Assembly: GCA_017390125.1 (NCBI GenBank)
Contig: JAFPCT010000098.1
Coordinates: 1 to 10,105, forward strand
Source: Treponema sp.
Lineage (GTDB): Bacteria; Spirochaetota; Spirochaetia; Treponematales; Treponemataceae
Direction of reading: 5' to 3'
Length of the DNA: 10,105 bases
Position numbers and translations under genes: made by a program. Below the pieces are notes generated by a model. The model was not told where the DNA came from. It was given only the letters and a program-made list of their open reading frames with translations, and searched no databases. Below, in pieces: positions 1 through 6,850 of the stretch (positions within the stretch are counted from its first letter, which is position 1; each line of letters opens with the position of its first letter).

Positions 1-63
1 TAAAGAATTATTTACAAAAGAGCAAATGCACGACAGTTTTACTTTATAAAAAAAAAGAAATGT

Positions 64-71
64 GATAAAAT
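64..71 (+). promoter_or_regulatory. weak candidate -10 upstream of the GHKL-HDOD gene
   Basis: The first 118 bases hold no recognisable gene. A TG-preceded GATAAA matches the -10 consensus at four of six positions, and an A/T-rich stretch with another TATAAA (45-50) lies just before it. No convincing -35 sits at the right distance from either. The region is assumed to contain the promoter of the following gene, but the exact site is a guess. Confidence 0.22.
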
Positions 72-118
72 CGTTGGAGTATTTCAAAAAATAATGTCCT
101 AAGTTTTGGTGATGGGAA

Positions 119-1624
119 ATGCCGATGGCAGATAGAAAAGTTTCAGTAGATACTGCAAAAATCAAGATGGCTATATCCTCTGGATTGCCTCTTACAATCA
201 TAACATACACACTGCCTCACGACATGGAAATGTACATGGGAGACATCCTTGAATGTTTCCTTAAAGAACTTGGACAGGAACACATGGTCCAGTATCTCTC
301 ATACTGCCAGCAGGAACTTATTACCAACGCAAAAAAAGCAAACACAAAACGAATCTATTTCAAGGAAAAGGGTCTGGATATAAACGATATTGACGAATAC
401 GAACAGGGAATGCAGGACTTCAGGCGCATTACCTTGAACAACATCGCCTACTATCTTGAAAAGCAGAAAAGAGCAGGACTTTATGTAAAACTTGTCCTTC
501 AGTTCCGCAATAACAAAATCAAGATGGAAGTCCATAACAACTCCGCTCTTACCGTTTTTGAATACAAGCGCATTCACGACAAGCTGAGCCGCGTACAGCA
601 GTATACTTCCATCGATGACGCCCTGAACCAGATTCTTGACGATACAGAAGGCGCCGGTCTGGGGCTTATTATCATGATACTCATGCTGGAAAAAATCGGA
701 ATGACCGAAGAGAACTTCCAGATTATCTGCGAGAACGGAGAGACAATAAACCGAATAATTCTTCCGGTAAGCGCAAAGACTTCAACTGACCTGGATATAA
801 TTTCCCATGAATTCAAGAAATCAATAGACGATTTGCCGCAGTTCCCGGAAAACATCGCAAGGCTGAACAAGCTTCTCAGCGATCCGGACACAAAAATGTC
901 GGAAATCGCACGCCAGATAAGCAACGACGTAGGTCTTACTGCAGAGCTTTTAAAGCAGGTAAACTCAGCCGCGTTCGCCCTTGCAAGCCCTTGCAAAAAC
1001 ATTGCCGAAGCCGTAAAGATGGTAGGTATCCGGGGAATCAAGAACATCCTGTTTACAGTCGGATCACTTAAAGCCTTCGCTGAAATCGGCGGAAACAACG
1101 AAAACCTTTGGAAGCACGCCTATCAGACAGCTTTCTATTCATACAACCTGGCAAAAAATTTCTGCTCTGACGACAAAATCACAGTCGAAGACTCATACAT
1201 CTGCGGACTTCTGCATGACATGGGAAAAATCGTATATGAATCAGCTCATCCGGACTTCCTTGAGAACGTAAAGAAAGCCTGCTTCGCAAAGGGTATTGAT
1301 TCAGAACTGTTCGAAAAAATACTTTCCGGCGTAAACCATGGGGAAATCGGGGCACGAATTGCAGAAAAATGGAACTTCTCGGAATCAATCATTGCGGTGA
1401 TTCGTTTTCATCACGCACCGGACAACTGTCCTCAGAAATTCAGACGGCTTTCGTCAGTAGTTTACATCGCAGACCTTATGACTCATTTCCAGCAGCGCGA
1501 AATTGAATTCTATCAGATTGACGGCAACCTGCTGACTTCATTCGGTATCAAGACAGAAGAGCAGTTCCAGAAAATCAGCGACAAGCTGGAAGCCGCATTC
1601 AAAAAACAGATGGAAATCGTCTGA
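119..1624 (+). CDS. GHKL ATPase-like / HDOD domain signalling protein
   Basis: This 501-residue cytoplasmic protein has two recognisable halves. Residues about 55-215 look like a divergent histidine-kinase-type ATP-binding fold: an N-box-like E66-x3-N70 in QELITNAKKAN, a weak G1 equivalent (VHNN near 138-141, Asn where Asp is usual), and a clear G2 glycine box EGAGLGL at 177-183. No phospho-acceptor histidine domain is visible before it. Residues about 235-435 are an HDOD domain, with the LP.FP opening, the VNSAAF segment at 281-286 and a retained His-Asp pair in LLHDMGK (366-367). HDOD domains are usually non-catalytic regulatory HD relatives. A TGA lies in frame 7 bases before the ATG, so no longer start exists; GGTGAT at 108-113 can act as ribosome binding site. 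The ATG two codons later (125) is an alternative start. The ligand and partner are unknown. It stands alone and converges on the trmH-like gene. Confidence 0.88.
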   Translation: MPMADRKVSVDTAKIKMAISSGLPLTIITYTLPHDMEMYMGDILECFLKELGQEHMVQYLSYCQQELITNAKKANTKRIYFKEKGLDINDIDEYEQGMQDFRRITLNNIAYYLEKQKRAGLYVKLVLQFRNNKIKMEVHNNSALTVFEYKRIHDKLSRVQQYTSIDDALNQILDDTEGAGLGLIIMILMLEKIGMTEENFQIICENGETINRIILPVSAKTSTDLDIISHEFKKSIDDLPQFPENIARLNKLLSDPDTKMSEIARQISNDVGLTAELLKQVNSAAFALASPCKNIAEAVKMVGIRGIKNILFTVGSLKAFAEIGGNNENLWKHAYQTAFYSYNLAKNFCSDDKITVEDSYICGLLHDMGKIVYESAHPDFLENVKKACFAKGIDSELFEKILSGVNHGEIGARIAEKWNFSESIIAVIRFHHAPDNCPQKFRRLSSVVYIADLMTHFQQREIEFYQIDGNLLTSFGIKTEEQFQKISDKLEAAFKKQMEIV

Positions 1625-1631
1625 GCAGAAA

Positions 1632-2450
1632 CTATTTCAGCGCCTCGCACCACTTCTGCATCAGTATTCCGAAAGCAACCCCTACATTAAGGCTGGCCTT
1701 AAGCCCTGTCATCGGAATCGTTACCGTTCCGTATGTGGCACGCCTTAAAGCCTGAGGACTTACACCAAGCTCTTCCGAACCGATTATGCAGATACCTTTT
1801 TCCGGAAATTGAAATTCATCAATCGGCGTACCGCCTGTCTCCAGTGCAAAAACCGGCACATCTTCCGGAAGCCGCTCAACCGGGAGCCTTTCCCATCCCA
1901 TGGTTTCAATACATCCCATTCCGCTTCGCACTGCACGAGGCTGCTCAGGGTCAACGCATCCGGGAGAAATATAAACTTTTTCAGCACCCATACCCTCTGC
2001 CGTCCGGAAAATCGAACCAAGATTAAACGGCGAGCGAATATCCTCTGCATAAACTGCCGTTCCCGGATAGAATTTTCGCTCTTTTACAGTGCCGTCTTCC
2101 ATAAGCGGATTTTCATGAGGGGCAATAACCAGATCCCATTCGGCAGGAAAAGTTCCTATTATCTCTAGAAGATGATTTCGGGCACAATTGCAGACCCGGC
2201 GCTCATCAAAATCAGGCGCGTTCACCAGTGCAAAAAGCTCATCATAGGCCGGCTTCGCAAGTTTTGGATCCTCAAGCACTATTTCAGCAATTTTCTTAGT
2301 ATATGCGGCCCTGGACATATTTTTAAAATTGTATTCCATTCCTTTTTCTGGAATTCCTGCAATATCACGCTCAAGGGCGCCGAATGTAAGGGCAAGCTTC
2401 CTGCGTTTCTGTCCGCCTGAAAGCTGATACAGTTTCTGTGGTTCAATCAT
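1632..2450 (-). CDS. SpoU/TrmH-family RNA 2'-O-methyltransferase
   Basis: This is a 272-residue member of the knotted SPOUT methyltransferases, which transfer a methyl group from S-adenosylmethionine to a ribose 2'-OH in tRNA or rRNA. The C-terminal half carries the three SpoU motifs: N143-LGSIFRTAEGMGA (motif 1, with R149), IIGSEELGVS at 222-231 (motif 2), and IPMTGLKASLNVGVAFGIL at 245-263 (motif 3, the knot and AdoMet site). The first ~130 residues are a lineage-type N-terminal extension with no family I recognise, so the RNA target (tRNA G18, 23S rRNA or other) cannot be read from the sequence. The start ATG has only a poor Shine-Dalgarno and lies 10 bases past a strong intrinsic terminator, so how it is transcribed is unclear. 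Its stop faces the HDOD gene across 7 bp. Confidence 0.9.
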   Translation of the reverse strand: MIEPQKLYQLSGGQKRRKLALTFGALERDIAGIPEKGMEYNFKNMSRAAYTKKIAEIVLEDPKLAKPAYDELFALVNAPDFDERRVCNCARNHLLEIIGTFPAEWDLVIAPHENPLMEDGTVKERKFYPGTAVYAEDIRSPFNLGSIFRTAEGMGAEKVYISPGCVDPEQPRAVRSGMGCIETMGWERLPVERLPEDVPVFALETGGTPIDEFQFPEKGICIIGSEELGVSPQALRRATYGTVTIPMTGLKASLNVGVAFGILMQKWCEALK

Positions 2451-2460
2451 AAAGGCATAT

Positions 2461-2492
2461 TAAAACAAAAAAGACGGAATTTCCATTCCGTC
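2461..2492 (-). terminator. intrinsic terminator after flgM
   Basis: An 8-bp perfect stem (GACGGAAT at 2473-2480 with ATTCCGTC at 2485-2492, four-base loop) is followed on the minus strand by six T, a G and four more T. This is a textbook Rho-independent terminator for the rsmI-flgM transcript. On the plus strand the downstream T run is short and interrupted, so it is directional. It ends only about 10 bases before the start codon of the next minus-strand gene. Confidence 0.85.
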
Positions 2493-2531
2493 CTTTATAT
2501 TCAGTAAAAATAAATTTTGTATTTTGGCTGA

Positions 2532-2825
2532 TTAAAGGCCAAAGCTTTCCATAATCTTGTCAGCAGCAGAAGCGATGACTGCATTGTTCAAGTAGTTTGG
2601 ATCCTGTAACTTAGCTTTAACTTCAGCGACACGGTCAGCGCGAACATCTGGTGTTTCGGCAGCTACTTGTTTCATGTAGAATTCATCAGCCTTAGCAAGA
2701 GCTTCTTTCGAGATTGAAACTGAATCTTCGCCAAAGGTTGACTTTGCTGCGTTGCCTGTGCGTTTTGTGTTCTGCACATTGTTGAGAGCATTTACTCTTT
2801 CAACATTAATGTTATTTATCATCAT
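2532..2825 (-). CDS. flgM: flagellar anti-sigma-28 factor FlgM
   Basis: This 97-residue protein is the size of known FlgM proteins. FlgM binds and inhibits FliA (sigma-28) until the flagellar hook is complete, then is exported through the flagellar secretion apparatus, freeing FliA for late flagellar genes. The C-terminal half, VSISKEALAKADE followed by PDVRADRVAEVKAKLQDPNYLNN and ADKIMESFGL, matches the conserved sigma-binding region of the family. The N-terminal ~35 residues are polar and low in conservation, as expected for the disordered export part. Two ATGs lie in tandem; AGGA at 2831-2834 lies about 5 and 8 bases from them, so either works. It follows rsmI by 22 bp, has its own sigma-28-like promoter inside the end of rsmI, and is closed by an intrinsic terminator. 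Confidence 0.9.
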   Translation of the reverse strand: MMINNINVERVNALNNVQNTKRTGNAAKSTFGEDSVSISKEALAKADEFYMKQVAAETPDVRADRVAEVKAKLQDPNYLNNAVIASAADKIMESFGL

Positions 2826-2847
2826 TTTCGTCCTGCCCCTCTACACA

Positions 2848-3555
2848 TTAATTATCGGTAGAATCATCAGAAAGTTGAACTTTTTTTACACCGGAAATGA
2901 AAACTGCAAATTCTCCTTTTATTGAAGTTCTGGCAGAAAAAACATCTCTGACTTCCGAAGCAGAACCTTCGATAATTTCCTCATGCAGTTTGGTCAATTC
3001 CCTTCCGACCACCACGCGGCGATCACTATCAATATCGGCAATATCCGTCAGCAACTTTACAATTCTGAACGGACTTTCGTACAAAACTATTGCATCTCCG
3101 GTAAGCAGAAGCTCCTTCAGCCGGCTGCGCCGCCTTCCCGGTTTTGGCGAAAGGAATCCTTCGAAAATCAAGGTCTTTCCACCGGCACCTGCAACGCTCA
3201 CAAGGGAAGCAAAAGCACTTGGCCCTGGAATCGGAACAACTGTATGCCCGGCCTTACGTACAAGACCTGCAAGCACAGCACCAGGATCACTTATTCCGGG
3301 AGTTCCCGCATCACTTGCGTATGCAATATCCTTTCCTTCATCCATAAGGGCAATGATTTTCTCTGCAGCAGACTCCTCATTCTGAGAGCGGCAGGAAACA
3401 AGCGGCTTACGGATTTCAAAGTGTGTCAGAAGCTGCAATGTATGGCGGGTATCCTCTGCCGCAATAACATCAACATTTTTGAAAGTTTCAACAGCGCGGT
3501 AAGTAATATCTCCAAGGTTCCCAATAGGGGTTCCAACTACATATAAAGTCGACAC
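2848..3555 (-). CDS. rsmI: 16S rRNA (cytidine-1402-2'-O)-methyltransferase RsmI
   Basis: RsmI methylates the ribose of C1402 in the decoding centre of 16S rRNA using S-adenosylmethionine. The 235-residue protein shows the tetrapyrrole-methylase-like fold with all signature stretches: LYVVGTPIGNLGDIT (4-18), AAEDTRHT (32-39), YASDAGTPGISDPG (79-92), PIPGPSAF (108-115), FEGFLSPKPGRRR (131-143) and YESPFR (159-164). It is about 50 residues shorter than E. coli RsmI, lacking the C-terminal extension; the catalytic fold is complete. The start is GTG at 3555: an in-frame TAA lies 18 bases upstream with no other start between, and the family's TPIGNL motif begins at residue 9, so no downstream start fits. 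It heads an operon with flgM. Confidence 0.96.
   Translation of the reverse strand: MSTLYVVGTPIGNLGDITYRAVETFKNVDVIAAEDTRHTLQLLTHFEIRKPLVSCRSQNEESAAEKIIALMDEGKDIAYASDAGTPGISDPGAVLAGLVRKAGHTVVPIPGPSAFASLVSVAGAGGKTLIFEGFLSPKPGRRRSRLKELLLTGDAIVLYESPFRIVKLLTDIADIDSDRRVVVGRELTKLHEEIIEGSASEVRDVFSARTSIKGEFAVFISGVKKVQLSDDSTDN
2852..2878 (-). promoter_or_regulatory. sigma-28 (FliA)-type promoter for flgM
   Basis: Read on the minus strand, TCAACTTT (2878-2871) and ACCGATAA (2859-2852) are separated by 11 bases. The enterobacterial FliA consensus is TAAAGTTT, N11, GCCGATAA, so the match is 6/8 and 7/8 with exact spacing. Transcription would start near 2844, about 20 bases before the flgM ATG. The -10 overlaps the last codons of rsmI. 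The match was made by eye and has not been tested. Confidence 0.72.
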
Positions 3556-3561
3556 GTCAAC

Positions 3562-3590
3562 AGTATACCTGTATTAATGCCAATTTTCAA
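3562..3590 (-). promoter_or_regulatory. housekeeping promoter of rsmI-flgM
   Basis: On the minus strand TTGAAA (3590-3585), a 17-base spacer and TATACT (3567-3562) form a near-consensus sigma-70 promoter. Six bases (3561-3556) separate the -10 from the GTG start codon at 3555, so the expected transcription start coincides with the first base of the coding sequence. Confidence 0.8.
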
Positions 3591-3624
3591 TACAAAAAAA
3601 ATGCTCTGTTTGAAATGTTTTTTC

Positions 3625-3652
3625 TGTATTTTTTTTAAATATATGTTATAAT
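3625..3652 (+). promoter_or_regulatory. extended -10 promoter of the PilZ-like gene
   Basis: A perfect TATAAT at 3647-3652 is preceded by TG at 3644-3645, giving an extended -10 element. The -35 is weak (TGTATT at 3625-3630, 16-base spacer), which extended -10 promoters tolerate. The start would lie near 3659, leaving an A-rich leader of about 50 bases with GGAG (3700-3703) as the ribosome binding site. Confidence 0.7.
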
Positions 3653-3708
3653 TAATAAGATTTAAAAATAAAAAAGTAAAAATCGAAGAGAATTAGATTG
3701 GAGCAAGC

Positions 3709-4602
3709 ATGAGCAATAACCTGATTGAAGAAATTATAAAGGGACGAAAAACATTTTTCATTGCACCGGACAAAACCCTGTTTCCTCAAACTTATCTTGA
3801 AGAGTACCTTGCACTTGGCTACGAATGTTACTTTATCGACACCGACATCTTTCTTCCTATTGAAGTGAAAATAGACATCATTCTGTCTGTATTCAAGGAT
3901 TCAATCCTGTTTTTCAATATTGATTCTTCAATTCAGGGAACTTCATGGCCGCACCTGATAAAGAGCATGCAGGAAAAATATCCTAATGCCCTTTTCGGAG
4001 TTCTGTACGCAAAACGTCAGTCTCTTTCAGAACGACAGGCCCTTGAAAGACAGTATCTTTACTCAATAGGAATTCAGTGCGGATGCATTCAGCTTGAATA
4101 CCAGAAGAAAAACAATTTCCAGCTCATTGAGCAGGTTTTATATGCAAATCAGGCTATGGGACGACGAAGGAATGTTCGTGCCGTATGCTCAAACAACTGC
4201 TCGTTCCAGTTCTCTCAGGACGGACAGACAATCATACAGAGCCGCATCTCGGACATAAGCATCTCGCATTTTTCTGCAGTACTGCCGGAAGGTCAGCTTC
4301 AGCTTGCGGACTACGAGAAAGTTCCGGACATTGCATTTACAATCCACGGCTTGAGATTCCGTTCGGACGCAGTTCTCTACATGACCCGCGCAGTTGAAAC
4401 CGGAACCCTGTTTGTATTTGCATTCCAGACAAAATCAGGTCAAAGCGGAGTGGACGCTGTAAACAAACAGCTTCTAATACCAAAAATATACGAAATAATG
4501 GTTGAAAACTGTACGGATCTTCTGAACAAGCTCTTTACTTCGGCAACAAGAAAAAGAGACTCTTCAGAATCTATCACAGATTTGCAGTCTGTTGATGAAT
4601 AA
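3709..4602 (+). CDS. PilZ-like protein with receiver-like N-terminal domain
   Basis: This is a 297-residue soluble protein. The C-terminal part resembles a PilZ domain, the c-di-GMP receptor module: RRRNVR at 152-157 supplies an R-x3-R (R153, R157), and SDISISHFSAVLP at 181-193 is the second motif, usually D/N-x-S-x-x-G. Here the final glycine is His187, so binding may be weakened or lost. Residues 14-125 alternate predicted strands and helices (TFFIAP, YFIDTD, SILFFNID, ALFGVLYA) in a pattern like a response-regulator receiver fold, but no clear phospho-acceptor set is visible. The acidic, Ser-rich C-terminus after 280 is probably flexible. GGAG lies 5 bases before the ATG. A methyltransferase gene follows after 36 bp. 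The PilZ assignment is by motif only and is moderate. Confidence 0.7.
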   Translation: MSNNLIEEIIKGRKTFFIAPDKTLFPQTYLEEYLALGYECYFIDTDIFLPIEVKIDIILSVFKDSILFFNIDSSIQGTSWPHLIKSMQEKYPNALFGVLYAKRQSLSERQALERQYLYSIGIQCGCIQLEYQKKNNFQLIEQVLYANQAMGRRRNVRAVCSNNCSFQFSQDGQTIIQSRISDISISHFSAVLPEGQLQLADYEKVPDIAFTIHGLRFRSDAVLYMTRAVETGTLFVFAFQTKSGQSGVDAVNKQLLIPKIYEIMVENCTDLLNKLFTSATRKRDSSESITDLQSVDE

Positions 4603-4638
4603 CCAAGGAAAAGCTTTTTCGCTTAATTTTGTTGGCTT

Positions 4639-5358
4639 ATGCGAAATTTTTCAGAATCTTACGACGACATTTTTCCTGTCTCAGACGAACAGTTTGATTT
4701 CCTTATAAAAACAGCGGAAAATTATCCAAAACCAGCTAAATTTCTGCATATCGGCTCCAACACAGGAAATCTTGGCCTTGCTCTGGCAAAAAACGGCTTT
4801 GACGTAACCGGAACGGAAATGCTCCAGGATCTTCTGAACTCTGCAACCCTTAAAAGACGCACTCAGCTTCTTTCAGTGAGGTTTTTCAAGCTTTCGATTT
4901 CCGAAGTTACAAAATATCTGGGAAAAGGCTTTTACAACATAATAATGAATTTTGATTCCCGGATTCCTCTGGGAAATGACAGGTCAAAACTTCAGAAATT
5001 CTTCTGCAATATAAAGCAGCTGATTTCAAAAGAAGGAAAACTGATTCTTGTCCTTTACAACTATGACTTTTTCAAGAAAACCGGCAGAAACCCTGCTCCG
5101 ATACACACAATAAGAGAAACCTTTTTAACTGTCTTTGATTTTTTTGAAAACGGAGATGCCTTTGTTTCTCAGAAAATAAAGTACGACGAGAAACAGGACT
5201 TTACGATTATGCAGAAAGTTCCGTTTTACCCTATCTCAAAAAAAGAAATCCAGGAATTCAGCAGACAGGCAGGATTTTCTTCTGTGGAATTCTACGGCTC
5301 CTTTGCAAAAGAGCCTCTTGCAGAAGATGCAGAACGCATGATCTGCATCATTTCCTGA
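4639..5358 (+). CDS. class I SAM-dependent methyltransferase, substrate unknown
   Basis: This is a 239-residue cytoplasmic protein with a Rossmann-type AdoMet-binding start: motif I FLHIGSNTGNLGLALAKNG (35-53), an acidic residue ending the second strand (TGTE, E60), a motif IV-like strand YNIIMNFDS (99-107), and KLILVLYNYD (134-143) after a typical 'LISKEGKL' turn. The rest resembles small-molecule or protein methyltransferases of the UbiE/BioC kind, but nothing identifies the substrate. Motif I has Ser-Asn-Thr in place of the more usual G-x-G run, a mild divergence. No good Shine-Dalgarno precedes the ATG; the 36-bp spacing after the PilZ-like gene suggests co-transcription. Its stop codon directly abuts the ricT stop on the other strand. 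Confidence 0.8.
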   Translation: MRNFSESYDDIFPVSDEQFDFLIKTAENYPKPAKFLHIGSNTGNLGLALAKNGFDVTGTEMLQDLLNSATLKRRTQLLSVRFFKLSISEVTKYLGKGFYNIIMNFDSRIPLGNDRSKLQKFFCNIKQLISKEGKLILVLYNYDFFKKTGRNPAPIHTIRETFLTVFDFFENGDAFVSQKIKYDEKQDFTIMQKVPFYPISKKEIQEFSRQAGFSSVEFYGSFAKEPLAEDAERMICIIS

Positions 5359-6276
5359 CTATTCAATTTTCCACTTATTGTTCTCACGAACAAAGCGCTT
5401 TGCATTCACTTCAAGAATGCGGCCGTCTTCGCCGTACATTTTGATCATTGATGTAATTGGATTTACTTCCGTGATTTTAAAGTTCGTTCCGTCGTAGTAA
5501 ATATGGATTCCTTCATTAGGAAGCTTTCGGCGGGCTTCATTGTACCAGTCGAATTCGTAGGAAAGACAGCACAAGAGCCGTCCGCACTGGCCGCTGATTT
5601 TAAGTGAATTAAGGGAAAGGTTCTGGTCTTTTGCCATCTTTATGGAAACCGGACGCAGCTTGTCACTTACACTGTGACAGCAGAAAGGTCGTCCGCAAAC
5701 GCCAAGACCGCCCACAATTCTGGATTCATCCCGCACACCAATCTGACGGAGCTCAATCCTCATCTTGAATACGCTTACCAGATCCTTTACCAGCTCACGG
5801 AAATCAACACGGTTGTCAGAGCTGAAGAAGAACAGAGCCTTAGGCTCATCAATAAGGAAATGCACGGTAATAAGCTTCATATCCAGCTTGTGCAGCGCAA
5901 CCTTTTCCTTAAAAACGGCAAAAGCTTCCTTTTCTTTTCTTTTGTATTCCTCAGCTTTTGCAAGGTCATCCTTGTTTGCCTTTCGCTCAATAGCGACAAT
6001 GTCGGCAGATTTTACCCCCATCGGCTTTTTTGAAAGTCCGGAAACACGGGCCATATCTTTTCCGTATCTTGTAGGAATGATTACATATTCACCAAGTCGG
6101 AAATCAACTTTCTTGTCGTTGCGGGCGTAGATGTTCTCAAATGAATATTCCAGCCGCAGACAGTAAAGCGGAGTGTCAAAGACAAGATCTTCGCCGCTGT
6201 CAGAAGCGTCAGAATCTTCAAGAGAAGAAAGGTTTATATTTTCATCGTCTATATCGTTTTCAAAAATGTCACTCAT
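5359..6276 (-). CDS. ricT: RicT/YaaT (PSP1 family) Fe-S RNA-processing cofactor
   Basis: This is a PSP1-domain protein orthologous to B. subtilis RicT (YaaT), part of the RicA-RicF-RicT complex that carries [4Fe-4S] clusters and helps RNase Y mature certain mRNAs. From the ATG at 6276 it has 305 residues. The conserved core has two cysteine clusters, GGLGVCGRPFCC and SGQCGRLLCC (Cys194, 199, 200, 231, 236, 237), flanking VSIKMAKDQNLSLN, all as in RicT. The first ~35 residues are an acidic Asp/Glu/Ser-rich extension. An in-frame GTG two codons upstream (6282) would give 307 residues, but AAGG at 6286-6283 is spaced 5 bases from the ATG, so the ATG is preferred. It is the last gene of the M23-bactofilin-yaaR operon, 19 bp after yaaR. 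RicA and RicF are not in the window. Confidence 0.93.
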   Translation of the reverse strand: MSDIFENDIDDENINLSSLEDSDASDSGEDLVFDTPLYCLRLEYSFENIYARNDKKVDFRLGEYVIIPTRYGKDMARVSGLSKKPMGVKSADIVAIERKANKDDLAKAEEYKRKEKEAFAVFKEKVALHKLDMKLITVHFLIDEPKALFFFSSDNRVDFRELVKDLVSVFKMRIELRQIGVRDESRIVGGLGVCGRPFCCHSVSDKLRPVSIKMAKDQNLSLNSLKISGQCGRLLCCLSYEFDWYNEARRKLPNEGIHIYYDGTNFKITEVNPITSMIKMYGEDGRILEVNAKRFVRENNKWKIE

Positions 6277-6295
6277 ATGCACCTTAAATTATAGC

Positions 6296-6850
6296 TTAAA
6301 CCGCCAAAAAATCCACCAAAAGACCTTTAATTTCGTCAACTTTGCTCATAAATTGAATTTTATCCCCATGTTTCTGCATGAGCATAGCGGCGAGTTTATC
6401 AAGCTCCTGATCAATTACATGAATCTGCACATAAGGGTCTTTTTTGCGTTTTTCTTCAAAAAAAACAGTTTTTATATGCCGCTCGCCAAAGCGTTTTTTG
6501 GTTTTAATCTCATAATTATTTTTCTGAACGTACTTTAAGAACTGGCCGACAGACTTTCTGAATTTCTGGAAATTTTCAGAGCTCATATTTTCCTCAAGTT
6601 TTTCGGCGGCAATATCAACCGCATCCTTAAGGAAATTTACAGCGTCCTCAACAGAAAGCCCTGCAATTTCAACCGGAAGCCCTGCGCTTGCAAGACTTTC
6701 CATCTCCTGGGACTTTTCCACCATCGAAGAAAATGCAGTTTTTTTCGTTTTTGAAAGTTTTGACTTGTCCTGATTTTTTTGAGCCTCTCTGGAAGCCGCT
6801 GCCGCAGCTGAGAAAAAAAGCGAAGAATTCAGCGAATCTATGGAATTCAT
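6296..6850 (-). CDS. yaaR: YaaR-like DUF327 protein
   Basis: This 184-residue protein's C-terminal ~110 residues resemble the DUF327/YaaR family: helix-rich, with FQKFRKSVGQFLKYV (about 93-107), a basic RFGERHIK segment, IHVIDQELDKLAAML (143-157) and the family-ending motif KVDEIKGLLVDF (171-182). The first ~55 residues are Ala/Ser/Lys-rich and look disordered. The biochemical function of YaaR is not established. The start ATG overlaps the bactofilin stop as ATGA, a sign of translational coupling. In B. subtilis yaaR lies two genes from ricT (yaaT); here it is immediately upstream of ricT. The family call is made by remembered resemblance rather than alignment. Confidence 0.78.
   Translation of the reverse strand: MNSIDSLNSSLFFSAAAAASREAQKNQDKSKLSKTKKTAFSSMVEKSQEMESLASAGLPVEIAGLSVEDAVNFLKDAVDIAAEKLEENMSSENFQKFRKSVGQFLKYVQKNNYEIKTKKRFGERHIKTVFFEEKRKKDPYVQIHVIDQELDKLAAMLMQKHGDKIQFMSKVDEIKGLLVDFLAV

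Noticed and set aside
574..1098. A 174-codon minus-strand open frame.
   Set aside because: It is antisense to the HDOD coding sequence and its Ser/Phe/Ile-rich translation shows no recognisable family.
2897..3546. Plus-strand open frames of 162 and 187 codons.
   Set aside because: They lie wholly opposite rsmI, which is unambiguous; no ribosome binding site or family motif supports them.
4603..4638. Possible small hairpin (AAGC...GCTT, T-rich) between the PilZ-like and methyltransferase genes as a terminator.
   Set aside because: The stem is only about 4 bp and the T run is interrupted; the gap is better read as an intra-operon spacer.
6288..6293. Perfect TATAAT on the minus strand just before ricT, which would place a start near the in-frame GTG at 6282.
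   Set aside because: No acceptable -35 at 16-18 bases, the site lies in a tight operon gap, and a good Shine-Dalgarno supports the ATG at 6276. An internal promoter is possible but unsupported.
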